This document shows, in pieces, positions 36,250-45,937 of a DNA stretch of 64,000 nt. Source of the stretch: Pirellula staleyi DSM 6068. GTDB taxonomy: Bacteria > Planctomycetota > Planctomycetia > Pirellulales > Pirellulaceae. Made by a program: the position numbers and the translations under genes. Every line of letters begins with the position of its first letter. Position 1 is the stretch's first letter. Location of the stretch: NCBI RefSeq assembly GCF_000025185.1, contig NC_013720.1, positions 5,332,001-5,396,000 of the forward strand. Direction: 5' to 3'. The notes beneath the pieces are model-generated. The model searched no databases. It was not told the origin of the DNA and saw only the letters and a program-made list of their open reading frames with translations.

Positions 36250-39200
36250 TTAGAGGCTGGTGTCTTGCGAGTTATTGAAGTCGCCGCGGATGTCGCTGGT
36301 GAGGGGGTCGGCATTGGTGTGGGTGCCGAAGAGGTCGTTGCCGCTGCCGCCGTAGAGGGTGTCGCGGTCGAAGTCGTCGGTGTGCGTGAGATTCGCGGCG
36401 ACAGGGCCGCCGCTGTTCCAGGCCACCAGCAGCGCGAGCATCGCGGCGTCGACCGCGCTGTTGTACGTGTTGCTCGTCGCCGTGTCGCTCGTCCCTTGGT
36501 AGGTGGTGATCGCCGCGAGCACCAGGTCGTTGCCGTTGCCGCCGTCGACCAGATCAACGCCGTCGCCGCCGATCAGCACATCGTTGCCATCACGGCCGTA
36601 CAGCCGATCGTCGCCGTCGCCGCCGCTCAGGAAGTCGTCGCCGACATCGCCACTGATCGTGTCGTTCCCTTGAGCGCCGTAGATCCGGTCGTTGCCACTG
36701 CTGCCCGAGAGCTGATCGTTGCCGTAGCCGCCGTGGATCCAGTCGTCACCCGCACCTGGCGAGACACTATCGTTGCCACCACCGGCGTAGAAGATGTCGT
36801 TGCCGCCGAGCGCGCTCAGCGTATCGTTGCCACCGATGTTGAGCTCGTGCGGATTCAGCTCGTCGCTCGTCGGTGCATCATCACCCCAGACGATGTTGTT
36901 GCCGCTGCTGGCGTTGATGCGGTCGTTACCGAGGCCACCGACCAAGAGATCATTATTGAAGCTGCCGGTGAGGAAGTCATCCCCTGCTTCACCGTAGAAT
37001 TCCGCGGGAATCTGCAGGTTCGATTGGTTGATGATGTCGTTGCCGCCGCGGCCGTAGACGAGCGTCTTGCCCGGGACGTTGTGGTACGTGTAGCTCGAGC
37101 CGATCTGCACGCGGGTCCGATTGGGCTCGAGTGTGGTGTTGGCGCGAGCGAACTGAATCGTGTCATTGCCATTGGTGCCGCGGATGTAGATGTCATTGAT
37201 CGTGGCGCTCGTCATCTCGCCATCGTCGGCCAAGTTGAGATCTTCGATCGTGGTGAAGGTGACGGTCGCGTGCGTCGAGCTGAGGACTTGTCCGCTGCTC
37301 ACCAGCACGGGGCTTGTCGCGGCGAGTCCGCCACCGAGCGCCGAGACATCGATGTTCAGCACATCGCCTGGGAGCACCGTGGGATCGTTGCCGTTGATGA
37401 AGAAGGGGGTTGTGAGGCTCGGGCGAATCATGTCGTCGACGCCGTCGAGTTCACTGGCGCTCAGCAGATAGCCGGGCGCGGTGCTCGATGGTGTGCCGCC
37501 GAACGTGTCGTCGCCAAGACCACCGTTGAGGGTGAGTCGCGCGAGCAGGTCGGCTGCGTTGACGTAGAACTGATCGCTGTCTCCGGCACCGGTGACGACC
37601 GCCGTATCAAGGTCATTCGCCGCTTCGGTCATGTTGACGCGGATCGTATCGGCGCCGCCCGAAGTCGTCACATCGAGATCGTCGATGCTGGTGAACGTGA
37701 TGTCGATTCCCGACGCGATCGTGAGCCCTTCGATCGTGGTGCGCGTGATGACGACGGAGTCAGCCGATGGGCTGCCGCTGTCGTCGACAATCAGCGCGTC
37801 GTCGTCACCGGCAACACCATTGAACGACAAGGTCGAGGCGATGTTCGATGCGGAATTCCCGCTGTCAAACACCTGGAACGTGTCGACGCCGATGTCGCCC
37901 GTCACCGTCACTGGCACGCCACTCTTGATCGCGTGGATCCGAACCGTGTGAGCGCTGTTGTCGGTCGCTGCGAGCGACGAACCAGCCACAATATCGATGC
38001 TCGTGAGGCTCGATGTGCTGTCGATATTGATGAGGTCAATCGCTTCGTTGCCGCCACCCGCGATGAGGTCGAGCGCGAGGAAGCCTTCGAACGTGGTCGT
38101 CGCGACGAGACCCGTATCGGCCGTGATCTCGGTCACACCGTCACCGAGTAGTGCATCGTCGCTGATCTCGATATCGGCAGTGCTGGTGCTGCTCGAAGCA
38201 TCGACCACTAGGTTGCCACCAGCGCCGTCGAGGATGAGCGTGTCGAGATCGGCGAAGCTGACGAGCGTCAGCGGCGCGCCACTCGGACCGACACCGACGT
38301 TGCCACTCCCTTGACCATCGAGGACGTCGCTGAAGTAGCCGACATCAGCCGCTGTAAGGAGCTCGAGCGCGAGGCTGTTATCGCCGAGTCCGCCATCGAA
38401 GTGGATCGTCACATCGGTCAGATTGCTCGCGGTGTAGTAAGCATCGGCGGCTGTATTCAAGTGCGCGCCATTGCTCACGCCACCCGACGCGAGGCTGTTG
38501 TCGACCAGCGGCGCAGCGCCGTCGAAGCTCGGGAGTCCCGCTGCTGTTTCGCGGATCGTCAGCGACTCACTATCATCGCTGCCGATCACCGTGAAGCTGT
38601 TGATCGTATCGGCCTGGCCACTGAACTTGCCGAGGCCGTTGACCTCGACTTCGAACACGTTCGGTGCACTCAGGAAGATCTCGATCGCGTCGGCCGCGCC
38701 GTTCTGGAAACCGGCGATTCGCATGTCGAGCACGAGGTTGTAGACCGACGTCAGCGGCGTCGTTTGCACCGTTTCAATCGAGGTGTAAGCAACCCCTGCC
38801 GCCGACGTGCCGAACGACCAAACGCCGCTGTAGTCGACAGCGCCGAGCGTCAATGTCGGTACACCGAGCCCCGTAATATCGAGCACTAAAACGTCGCCCG
38901 CTGGCATCGTCGGATCGCCACCAAAAATGCTGATCGGCGTGCTCGCGAGACCATTGTCTTGATCGGGCCGGACGTTGAACGTATCGATCTCCGCGCCGCC
39001 GGTGAACGTCGCGCTCACCGCATCGATATCCCCTGCAAAGCTCAGCACCGCGCCACCCCCATCCGCACTCGCCGCATCAATCGTCACGCTGACGGTGGTT
39101 CCAGCGGCGAGCCGGCTTCCCGCTTCGAGCGTGGCGTTATCACCGGCGTTAATCGTGATCGAGGTCCCAGCGCTGATCGTGGCGAGGGTCGACCCTTCGA

Positions 39201-39424
39201 GCAAAAAGTTTTGCGAGGCTGCCGAGTCGGTCGTGGTGAGCAGCACCGACGATGCGCCGCCACTAGCGGTCAAGTTGGCGTTGATCGTCATGTCGCCACC
39301 AGCGGTCGCCGTCAGGTTCCCGACCGATGTGATCGTGCTGTTGGCGGTAAAACTCCCCGCCGAACTTCCCGTAAACAGACCCGCCGAACTAATCGCCGCA
39401 CTACTTAAAAACGTCCCACCGCTG
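36250..39424. repeat. Left arm of a 3175-bp inverted repeat
   Basis: This segment, the 3' third of giant gene A, is an inverted copy of 53658-56832. Both arms run from the shared CAGCGGTGGGACG to the stop codon and are the same length, with substitutions but no net indel. At the inner edge identity falls abruptly, although the encoded proteins remain homologous. At the outer edge the flanks diverge with indels. Confidence 0.93.
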
Positions 39425-42400
39425 CTGAGCGTGACGTTGCCGCCACCCGACGACAGAATCCCTTCGGTCACCGACATGTTGCCTGTGGAGGTGATGTTCA
39501 CGCCTCCACTGGTGGTTGTGCGGGCGCCGACGGTGCCGCCACTTGCGCCACCGATTGTCAGGTCGCCAGTGTTGGTGACGAGGATGCCGCCAGTGCTGCT
39601 GCGTGCTTCGAGGTTGTTCACCTGAGTCTCGAGTGCTCCGCTCCCGCCGACACCGATGCCGCTGCTCGCCACAATTTCGAGCTGATCGCCGAGGATGTCG
39701 AGCGTCGTATCAGCCGCGTTGTCGTGGATCGCTCCCGTTGATTCGAGGCGGATATCTCCGAGTCCAGCGTTGATCACGCCGATGGGAAAATTGTCCGTGT
39801 TATCGAGGAGGCTGATGTGATCGCTGACACCACCTGCCGTCGTTGCATCGACCCGAGCTCCAGCGATGGCCGAGGGGGCATTGATGCGAAACGGTGTCGC
39901 CAGGGTTCCAATCGTGCTGCCGCTGCCGGTCACTTCAAGGACGATGATGGTGCCGCCGATATCGCGATCGGTTCCACCATCTCCCACAATGCTGCCGTTG
40001 AGCGCGAGGACGTCGAAGGTTGCTCCAGTGCCAGCTCCCACGGTGGAATTCGAAACGCTTAGGCCACCGGCGGTGTCAACGACATAGACAAAGTTGGCCA
40101 AGGTCGTATTGGTTGCGACGACCAGCGTGCCGAGGTTGACTTCCAGCCGATTGCCGACGCCGCCGATCGAACGATTGGTGGTCGAGAGGGTGACGTTGAG
40201 GGTGCCAGCCACAATGTCGGCCACCCCGGCATCGCCAGCAGCGCTGTCGAGGTTGCCGTTGTTGATCGTCATCGTGACGGTGCCGCTGCCCGCGTTCACA
40301 TTGGCGGCAGCCACATTACCACTCGACGTGGTGTTGATTGTGATCGGGGCGTTGTTGTTGGTGACATTGGTGAGCGTGACGGCGTTGGTTTCGTCGATCG
40401 TGATCGAGCCCGACGTGCTGTTGGTGGCGACGATCGTGGCGACTGTGGTATCGAGATTGATGCCAGTCGTAGCCGAGGCAATCAGGTCTTGCGTCACAAT
40501 GTCGACGCCCGTCCCCGAGGTAGTGATCGAGCCACGCGCATCGAGGGTCACGTTGCCAGCGGCGCTAGCGGTGAGGGTTGCGTTAACAGCGATGGTTTGC
40601 GAATGAATCAGCACATTGCCGGTGAAGGTCGACGCAGTGCTGACGGTGGTTGTATCGGTGCCAGCAGCCCCGTTTTCGATTTGCAGATTCACCACGTTGT
40701 GTGTGGTGGCGGTGCCGGTGCTGACAGTCACAGTGTCGTTGCCATCTACGAGCGTGGTGTCGACCGTGAGGGTGCCGACGTTCCAGACGTGCAGCTGTTC
40801 GAAGGGAACACCGCCGCTCGAGCCGGTGAGGACAATCGCCGGGATGGTGCCGGTTGCGGAATCGGTGCCGCTGCTGAGGGTGACAATGTCATTGGCCGCT
40901 GCGGTGCTGAGGGTGACACTGGCCATCGAGTGGATGTCGACCGGTTCGAGCTGCGTGAAGTTAATCACCCCTCGGCCGACGATTTCGACTCGTCCATCGT
41001 TGTCGAGTGCGCCACTGGCGACTGCATCGGGGGTGTAGATGGCCGACTGGACGTTGTCGCCATTCACACGAAGCACATCGCCGAAGGGACCAGCAACATC
41101 TTGTGTGCCACCATTGAAAAAGAGGCCTCCTGATGGAAGCGCGTGGCTGTTAGCGGTGACGATCAAGCGATCGTCGCCAGCCAGACCGTTGAAGGTGAAG
41201 TTGGGTGGATTGACGAGGATGATGGCGGGGCTCGAGCCGACCACCACTTCGAGGTTGCCACCTGCTTGCGGTGTCACGACCACCGTATCAGCGCCTGCTG
41301 TGCCGTTGATGACAGGCTGGCTGTAGAGCACCACATCGTTTCCGTCGCCACCGGTGTAGCTGATGTAGAGCTTCTGACCACCGACGACAAACTCCGAACC
41401 TTCCGCGAGATCGAACGTGTTGGTGGGGTCGCGGAAAACGCCACTCACAGCGGCGCCGCCGGTGTTGCTGATGATCAGGAACGACTGCAGTGTCGCGGGG
41501 GTGATGGTGCCGGTGAGGTTGACGTTGAGCACCGGACGCTGACCGGCGCTGCCGAGTGTCAAACCGGGGACGATCAGCTGATCGTAGTCGGTGCCGGCCA
41601 CTGGTGCAGGCACACCGCTGAGGTTGATGTCGAGTGTGGCGTCGTCTTGCAGCAGCGCGGCGCCGGTTGCCAGGCTTTCGGTTCCCGCGAGAGTGAGGCC
41701 AACGCCCAGCACGCCCCCCGCTGCGACGGTGACAGCCCCGGTGATGGTGCCAGTGCCGGCGAGGATGCTCCCCGAGAGGACGCTCACTGCGCCTGAACCG
41801 GTGGCCGATCCGCTGCTGTTATTGGCCAGCAGCGTGCCGTCGGCGATGCTGAATCCGGCACTGTTGGTGCTCGCACCTTCGAGAATCAGCGTGCCGTCGC
41901 CACTCTTGGTGATCGCGCCGGTCCCTGTACCCGCGAGCTGCGAAGCCGATTGGAACGTGATCGACTGCGAGGCGTCGACCACGATCGAGCGTGGACCTGA
42001 GCCGGTGGTTGTTACCACGGCATCGGTGACGGTGGTGTTGCCACTCGCTGGATTCTGAATCGTTCCCGACGCAAAGTTAATGTTGAACGGAGTGGCGCTG
42101 GAGCGATCGATGGTGGTGGCTCGCAGCGTGCCGCCACTGATATTCAGCGTGGGGTTGTTGCCGCCACCATCGGCCAGGGTGCTATTCACCAGCAGCGAGC
42201 CTCCATTGAGATTCAGCGTGCCGTTGACAGTTCCTGCAGTTCCGGCATCGGTTCGCCGGGCAATGACCACGTTATTGGTATCGACGGTGCCGAGATTCAT
42301 GGTGAACGTGCCGGCGACAGTTCCGGTGGAGACGTTCGGTTTCGAGCCGACAATCAAGCTCGAGAGAAATGCGTTGAGGGTGCTTCCCGTAGCGAGAAAC

Positions 42401-45333
42401 GTTCCATTCACAGAAGTGCCGGAGGCCGAGGTGGCGTGAGCACCAAGCCGAAGTTCGGTCCGATTGCCACTGGTGCCGAGGTTGAGCGTGCTGCCAGATG
42501 CGACAAACGAAACTTGCGCCGAGCCTTTATCGCCAGCCACCACAAATAGCGGCGTGTTGATGGTGTTGCTCGCGCCGAGTCGGAGATTGTTCGTCCCGGC
42601 CAAGCCGACGGTCGTCGAGTTGGAGATCACAATCGAAGTCGACGCGGTGATGTTGTTCGATGCCGAGAGGGTGACCGTTGCTTGGGGATAAAGTTGGTTT
42701 GACCCCGTTGCCGAAGTGGAGGTGACGATGCCCAGTTCAGCCACATTGATGCTGACGCTCGTCGCGCCGGTGAAGTCGACCGTTTGAGCAAACGCCACTC
42801 CGGTGCCGGTGCCAAAATCGCCTGTACGACGACCGATATAAAGATTGCTGCCACTTCCCGAGCCGAGTGTGACCGTGCCCCCGTTCACATCGAGTGTGCC
42901 GAGGCCACCGTTGAGACCCACCACGGTGGTGCCGGTCACGTTCAGCGAGCCACCATTCATCACCAGCGAGCCTGTCGTGTTGGTTGGGGCAGTGCTTTGC
43001 GTGGTCGTTGATGCCGAAGAGTTCGGATTGGCGATGGCCAGTGTCACGGCATTCACTGTGCCGTTGCCAAACGTGAGCGAAGCTTGCGAGGCACCAGTGC
43101 CATTGAAGTGGCGCGCGATTCGGAGCTCATCGAGATTGGCATTGAAAGTTGCCCCAGCCAGGTTCATCACCCCCGAGATCACCGAACCGGTGCCAACGTT
43201 GTTGTCGGCGAGGAAAAGGTCGGCAACTGTTGCCGCGCCCCCTGCGCCATAGAGGTTCAGCGTACCACCGGCCCCAATCGTTACCTGGCCATTCGCCTTG
43301 CGACCACCCACGGTCATCACCGGGGTGTTGATCGTGGTGGTGCCCGCTCCGAGAGAGAGCAAATTCTGCTCTGCATTATTGAAGGGGGTAGCGGAATCCC
43401 CCAGCAGCACCGAAGTGGTGGCGGTGATGTTCTTGGTGACGTTATCAGGAAGTAGCAGTGTGCCAGAAGTTCCATCACCGGCCGCACCAGTTACGACCCC
43501 CAGGGCCATCGAAGCCACACTGATGGTGACCGATGAAGCGGCAGTGAGATTCACGGTCCCATCGACCGATGTGCCGCCGCTCGAGCGTCCGATGAAGAAG
43601 TTGGTAGAGGCTCCCGCGCCGATCGACACTGCTCCGCCGTTGACCAGCAGACTGCCGGTGCCCGTTCCCGACGAGGCGTCATTGAAACCAACACGCAGGT
43701 TGTCGACACTCAGTCCGCTGGCGATCGTGACACTACCGACGTCGATATTCACGCTGCCAGTGCCAGCGTCATTCCCCAGTGTTCCCGCTGACACCGTCCC
43801 ATTTTGGGTGACACGAAACGTGCCCCCTCCAACACGCAGGATCGAGTTGCCGGTGAGCGATCCGCCGCGCACTTCGAGCGTGCCAGCGCTCACGGTTGTG
43901 GTGCCGGTGTAGCTGTTGCTGCCAGTGAGAGCAAAAGTGTTCGAGCCGAGCTTCGTGAGGTTCCCATCGCCACTGATATCGCCGTGAAAGACCGCGTCGG
44001 GAGTGTTGACCCCGGTGGTGAGTGTTGCTCCTGTAGCAAGCACCATCAGGCTGTTGTCGACACCCGTGACGTTCCCCACTTGCTCGCTTGTGGCGACGGT
44101 GAGTGTCGCGCCGACGCCGTTGACGTTCACCTGACTTGTGTTCGGAACGGCACTGCCGCCCGTCACCGTCAGCACGCCGCTGGCGATGTCGACCGAACCG
44201 GTAAACGTGTTGCTGCCGCTGATCGTGACCCCTTGCGAGCCGGTCTTCTCGAGGGTGGCGAGGTTGCCGCTGATCGCGCCACTGAAAATGGTTCCCGCAA
44301 CGTTTTCCCCCACCAGATCGACCGACTTAGCTGCCGCAATGGTCCCCGAAAACGTGGTGAGTGGGGCCGGAATGTTCGTGGTGCCGATGGTGGTGACATT
44401 TCCGCCACTCATCCCAGCGCCGACTACGATGTTGTTGCTGATGGTCCCTCCCACCGAGGCGAGCAGCGCAGTGGGATTGGCGTCGGGAGTGGAAGCATCG
44501 TTGAGTGTGATGGTGCGGGCTGCTGTGCTGCCGAGGGCGTTCACGTGACCAAGCACGATCGTGCCGTGGTTGATGGTGGTCGTGCCGAGGTAGGCCGAGT
44601 TATCCCCCGACATCGTCAGCATGCCAGCCCCGGTCTTCAGCAGGACACCAGTTCCGCTGATCGTTCCGGCGTACGACGTGCTGGTTGCGTCCCCTCCGGA
44701 AGTGAACGTGAAACTGCCCAGGTTCACGTTGCCGCCCGTCCCAGCAAGCGAGTCGAAGGTGGCATTGGCTGTCAGCAGCGCCGTGGCACCTGCTTGAAGC
44801 ACGAGATCAGCCGAGTGATCGGCATTGGCGGTGAGTGTCGCGCCCGATTCGACCGTGATTTGATCACTCGCGCCGGCATCGCCGTGGACGACAATCGGAA
44901 CCCCAATGAGCGTGCTCAGAGAGGTGTCGAGTTCGACCGAGTCATCGCCAGCGCCAGCGCTGAGGGTCACGAGGTTGATGGTGGAAACGGGAATCCCAAC
45001 TTGATTGGTGCCGTTGAAGGTCCAGCCCATTTGCAGCGTGGGATTCAGCAGCGAAGTGCTGGTGATTTGCAGCATCGTTCCGCCACTGACAAGCTCGAGC
45101 GTGTAGCTGTCGTCGGTCCCCGATTGGTCGGTGATGCTGAGCGCTCCGAGCCCGTCGAGCGTGACGTCGCTGGTCAGCACGCGTCGCTCTTCCAGTCCTT
45201 CCAGAAACATGCGGCGACGAACACGTGGCGACAGCCGACGCACTGCTGGAGACACTGCTGAGCGAGCATTTTTCGTTGCAGTAGCCGACCCAATTAGCGA
45301 CGCCAAACGACCAAGAATGCCACGCAAGACCAT
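36250..45333 (-). CDS. Giant extracellular protein A: autotransporter-type beta repeats plus C-terminal RTX repeats
   Basis: This 3027-residue predicted surface or secreted protein has a basic N-terminus without a classical signal peptide. At residues 44-53 it carries LEGLEERRVL, the short signature found at the start of many planctomycete giant proteins. Roughly residues 60-1400 are autotransporter-associated beta-strand repeats (GNLTKLGSNTFALTGSNSY and many variants). Filamentous-haemagglutinin-like beta-helix repeats follow to about 2700. The C-terminal region from about 2740 holds RTX-type nonapeptides (GGNGNDLVLA, GGDGDDRLYG, GRDGNDVLIG) that should bind Ca2+. Residues from about 1971 onward match giant protein B with about 27 differences in 1057 positions. 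It is strongly enriched in Gly, Ser, Thr and Asp. It may be an adhesin or matrix protein (inference). Confidence 0.88.
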   Translation of the reverse strand: MVLRGILGRLASLIGSATATKNARSAVSPAVRRLSPRVRRRMFLEGLEERRVLTSDVTLDGLGALSITDQSGTDDSYTLELVSGGTMLQITSTSLLNPTLQMGWTFNGTNQVGIPVSTINLVTLSAGAGDDSVELDTSLSTLIGVPIVVHGDAGASDQITVESGATLTANADHSADLVLQAGATALLTANATFDSLAGTGGNVNLGSFTFTSGGDATSTSYAGTISGTGVLLKTGAGMLTMSGDNSAYLGTTTINHGTIVLGHVNALGSTAARTITLNDASTPDANPTALLASVGGTISNNIVVGAGMSGGNVTTIGTTNIPAPLTTFSGTIAAAKSVDLVGENVAGTIFSGAISGNLATLEKTGSQGVTISGSNTFTGSVDIASGVLTVTGGSAVPNTSQVNVNGVGATLTVATSEQVGNVTGVDNSLMVLATGATLTTGVNTPDAVFHGDISGDGNLTKLGSNTFALTGSNSYTGTTTVSAGTLEVRGGSLTGNSILRVGGGTFRVTQNGTVSAGTLGNDAGTGSVNIDVGSVTIASGLSVDNLRVGFNDASSGTGTGSLLVNGGAVSIGAGASTNFFIGRSSGGTSVDGTVNLTAASSVTISVASMALGVVTGAAGDGTSGTLLLPDNVTKNITATTSVLLGDSATPFNNAEQNLLSLGAGTTTINTPVMTVGGRKANGQVTIGAGGTLNLYGAGGAATVADLFLADNNVGTGSVISGVMNLAGATFNANLDELRIARHFNGTGASQASLTFGNGTVNAVTLAIANPNSSASTTTQSTAPTNTTGSLVMNGGSLNVTGTTVVGLNGGLGTLDVNGGTVTLGSGSGSNLYIGRRTGDFGTGTGVAFAQTVDFTGATSVSINVAELGIVTSTSATGSNQLYPQATVTLSASNNITASTSIVISNSTTVGLAGTNNLRLGASNTINTPLFVVAGDKGSAQVSFVASGSTLNLGTSGNRTELRLGAHATSASGTSVNGTFLATGSTLNAFLSSLIVGSKPNVSTGTVAGTFTMNLGTVDTNNVVIARRTDAGTAGTVNGTLNLNGGSLLVNSTLADGGGNNPTLNISGGTLRATTIDRSSATPFNINFASGTIQNPASGNTTVTDAVVTTTGSGPRSIVVDASQSITFQSASQLAGTGTGAITKSGDGTLILEGASTNSAGFSIADGTLLANNSSGSATGSGAVSVLSGSILAGTGTITGAVTVAAGGVLGVGLTLAGTESLATGAALLQDDATLDINLSGVPAPVAGTDYDQLIVPGLTLGSAGQRPVLNVNLTGTITPATLQSFLIISNTGGAAVSGVFRDPTNTFDLAEGSEFVVGGQKLYISYTGGDGNDVVLYSQPVINGTAGADTVVVTPQAGGNLEVVVGSSPAIILVNPPNFTFNGLAGDDRLIVTANSHALPSGGLFFNGGTQDVAGPFGDVLRVNGDNVQSAIYTPDAVASGALDNDGRVEIVGRGVINFTQLEPVDIHSMASVTLSTAAANDIVTLSSGTDSATGTIPAIVLTGSSGGVPFEQLHVWNVGTLTVDTTLVDGNDTVTVSTGTATTHNVVNLQIENGAAGTDTTTVSTASTFTGNVLIHSQTIAVNATLTASAAGNVTLDARGSITTSGTGVDIVTQDLIASATTGINLDTTVATIVATNSTSGSITIDETNAVTLTNVTNNNAPITINTTSSGNVAAANVNAGSGTVTMTINNGNLDSAAGDAGVADIVAGTLNVTLSTTNRSIGGVGNRLEVNLGTLVVATNTTLANFVYVVDTAGGLSVSNSTVGAGTGATFDVLALNGSIVGDGGTDRDIGGTIIVLEVTGSGSTIGTLATPFRINAPSAIAGARVDATTAGGVSDHISLLDNTDNFPIGVINAGLGDIRLESTGAIHDNAADTTLDILGDQLEIVASSGIGVGGSGALETQVNNLEARSSTGGILVTNTGDLTIGGASGGTVGARTTTSGGVNITSTGNMSVTEGILSSGGGNVTLSSGGTFLSSAAISSAGLFTGSSAGSFTANSTITSVGNLTATAGGDMTINANLTASGGASSVLLTTTDSAASQNFLLEGSTLATISAGTSITINAGDNATLEAGSRLAAGTTVSVTIDAASADGGGAVLSFAGDIDAVSATFTGGAEIDTFNVRPDQDNGLASTPISIFGGDPTMPAGDVLVLDITGLGVPTLTLGAVDYSGVWSFGTSAAGVAYTSIETVQTTPLTSVYNLVLDMRIAGFQNGAADAIEIFLSAPNVFEVEVNGLGKFSGQADTINSFTVIGSDDSESLTIRETAAGLPSFDGAAPLVDNSLASGGVSNGAHLNTAADAYYTASNLTDVTIHFDGGLGDNSLALELLTAADVGYFSDVLDGQGSGNVGVGPSGAPLTLVSFADLDTLILDGAGGNLVVDASSSTSTADIEISDDALLGDGVTEITADTGLVATTTFEGFLALDLIAGGGNEAIDLINIDSTSSLTSIDIVAGSSLAATDNSAHTVRIHAIKSGVPVTVTGDIGVDTFQVFDSGNSASNIASTLSFNGVAGDDDALIVDDSGSPSADSVVITRTTIEGLTIASGIDITFTSIDDLDVTTSGGADTIRVNMTEAANDLDTAVVTGAGDSDQFYVNAADLLARLTLNGGLGDDTFGGTPSSTAPGYLLSASELDGVDDMIRPSLTTPFFINGNDPTVLPGDVLNIDVSALGGGLAATSPVLVSSGQVLSSTHATVTFTTIEDLNLADDGEMTSATINDIYIRGTNGNDTIQFARANTTLEPNRTRVQIGSSYTYHNVPGKTLVYGRGGNDIINQSNLQIPAEFYGEAGDDFLTGSFNNDLLVGGLGNDRINASSGNNIVWGDDAPTSDELNPHELNIGGNDTLSALGGNDIFYAGGGNDSVSPGAGDDWIHGGYGNDQLSGSSGNDRIYGAQGNDTISGDVGDDFLSGGDGDDRLYGRDGNDVLIGGDGVDLVDGGNGNDLVLAAITTYQGTSDTATSNTYNSAVDAAMLALLVAWNSGGPVAANLTHTDDFDRDTLYGGSGNDLFGTHTNADPLTSDIRGDFNNSQDTSL

Positions 45334-45937
45334 GGGGGAGGCTCCACAAGAAATCGCACATCAATCGCTCATCACAGCAGACAGATGTACATTGGCATGC
45401 ACAGAAGCATCGCGGTCGGAGTGGCACTTGAAACGCCACATCTTAGTGTTCTGTGTCAGCATCAGCCCCGTTAAGCTGGGAGAGAGCGTGCTGCGCGCAA
45501 TGTATACCTTGGGGCTAGACTAACTGCGTGGTCTAGCACCTTCAAGTGGCAACTTTGCTACAACCGGTACCTTCGGCAGTCCTTGGCAGTAGCAGGCTCA
45601 TACTCCGCTCGAGGGGCGGAATGCCGCAGTCGATCGGCTGCGGGAAATGAACCCACCTTACCAGGAAAAACCTCCGCTCTTGGCCCCAGTAGCGGGGGCG
45701 AGCTGGCTACCGCTGAGTAGCTGGGCTGCGTTGTGATGGCGGAATGCCGCCGCTAAAAAATCCAGGCTGTTTGGAAAAGATTTTCTGGCTCGCAAGGCCC
45801 AAGAGCGCACGAAAAAGCCCCGCCAGCGGCACGCTTGACATGCCAGATGACGAGGCTCTTGAGCTATCGAGAGTGATGTCGCGCTAACGACTCACTGGCC
45901 GACGTGCGCGGCCAGCGTACGACGACCTCTAAAGGTC
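45334..45937. other. Gene-free upstream region of giant gene A
   Basis: About 600 bp between the start of giant gene A and the end of the beta-propeller gene. It should contain the promoter of giant gene A. Two copies of GGCGGAATGCCGC (near 45614 and 45738) form small stem-loops with CCGCC partners. I see no coding sequence or clear -35/-10 pair. Confidence 0.4.

Noticed and set aside
36169-38151. Long antisense open frames across the giant genes (also 54193-56817 and 51541-53268 on minus)
   Set aside because: They arise from the same codon bias in Asp/Gly/Thr-rich repeats. The sense frames have the RTX and beta-repeat motifs, and the antisense products do not resemble any family.
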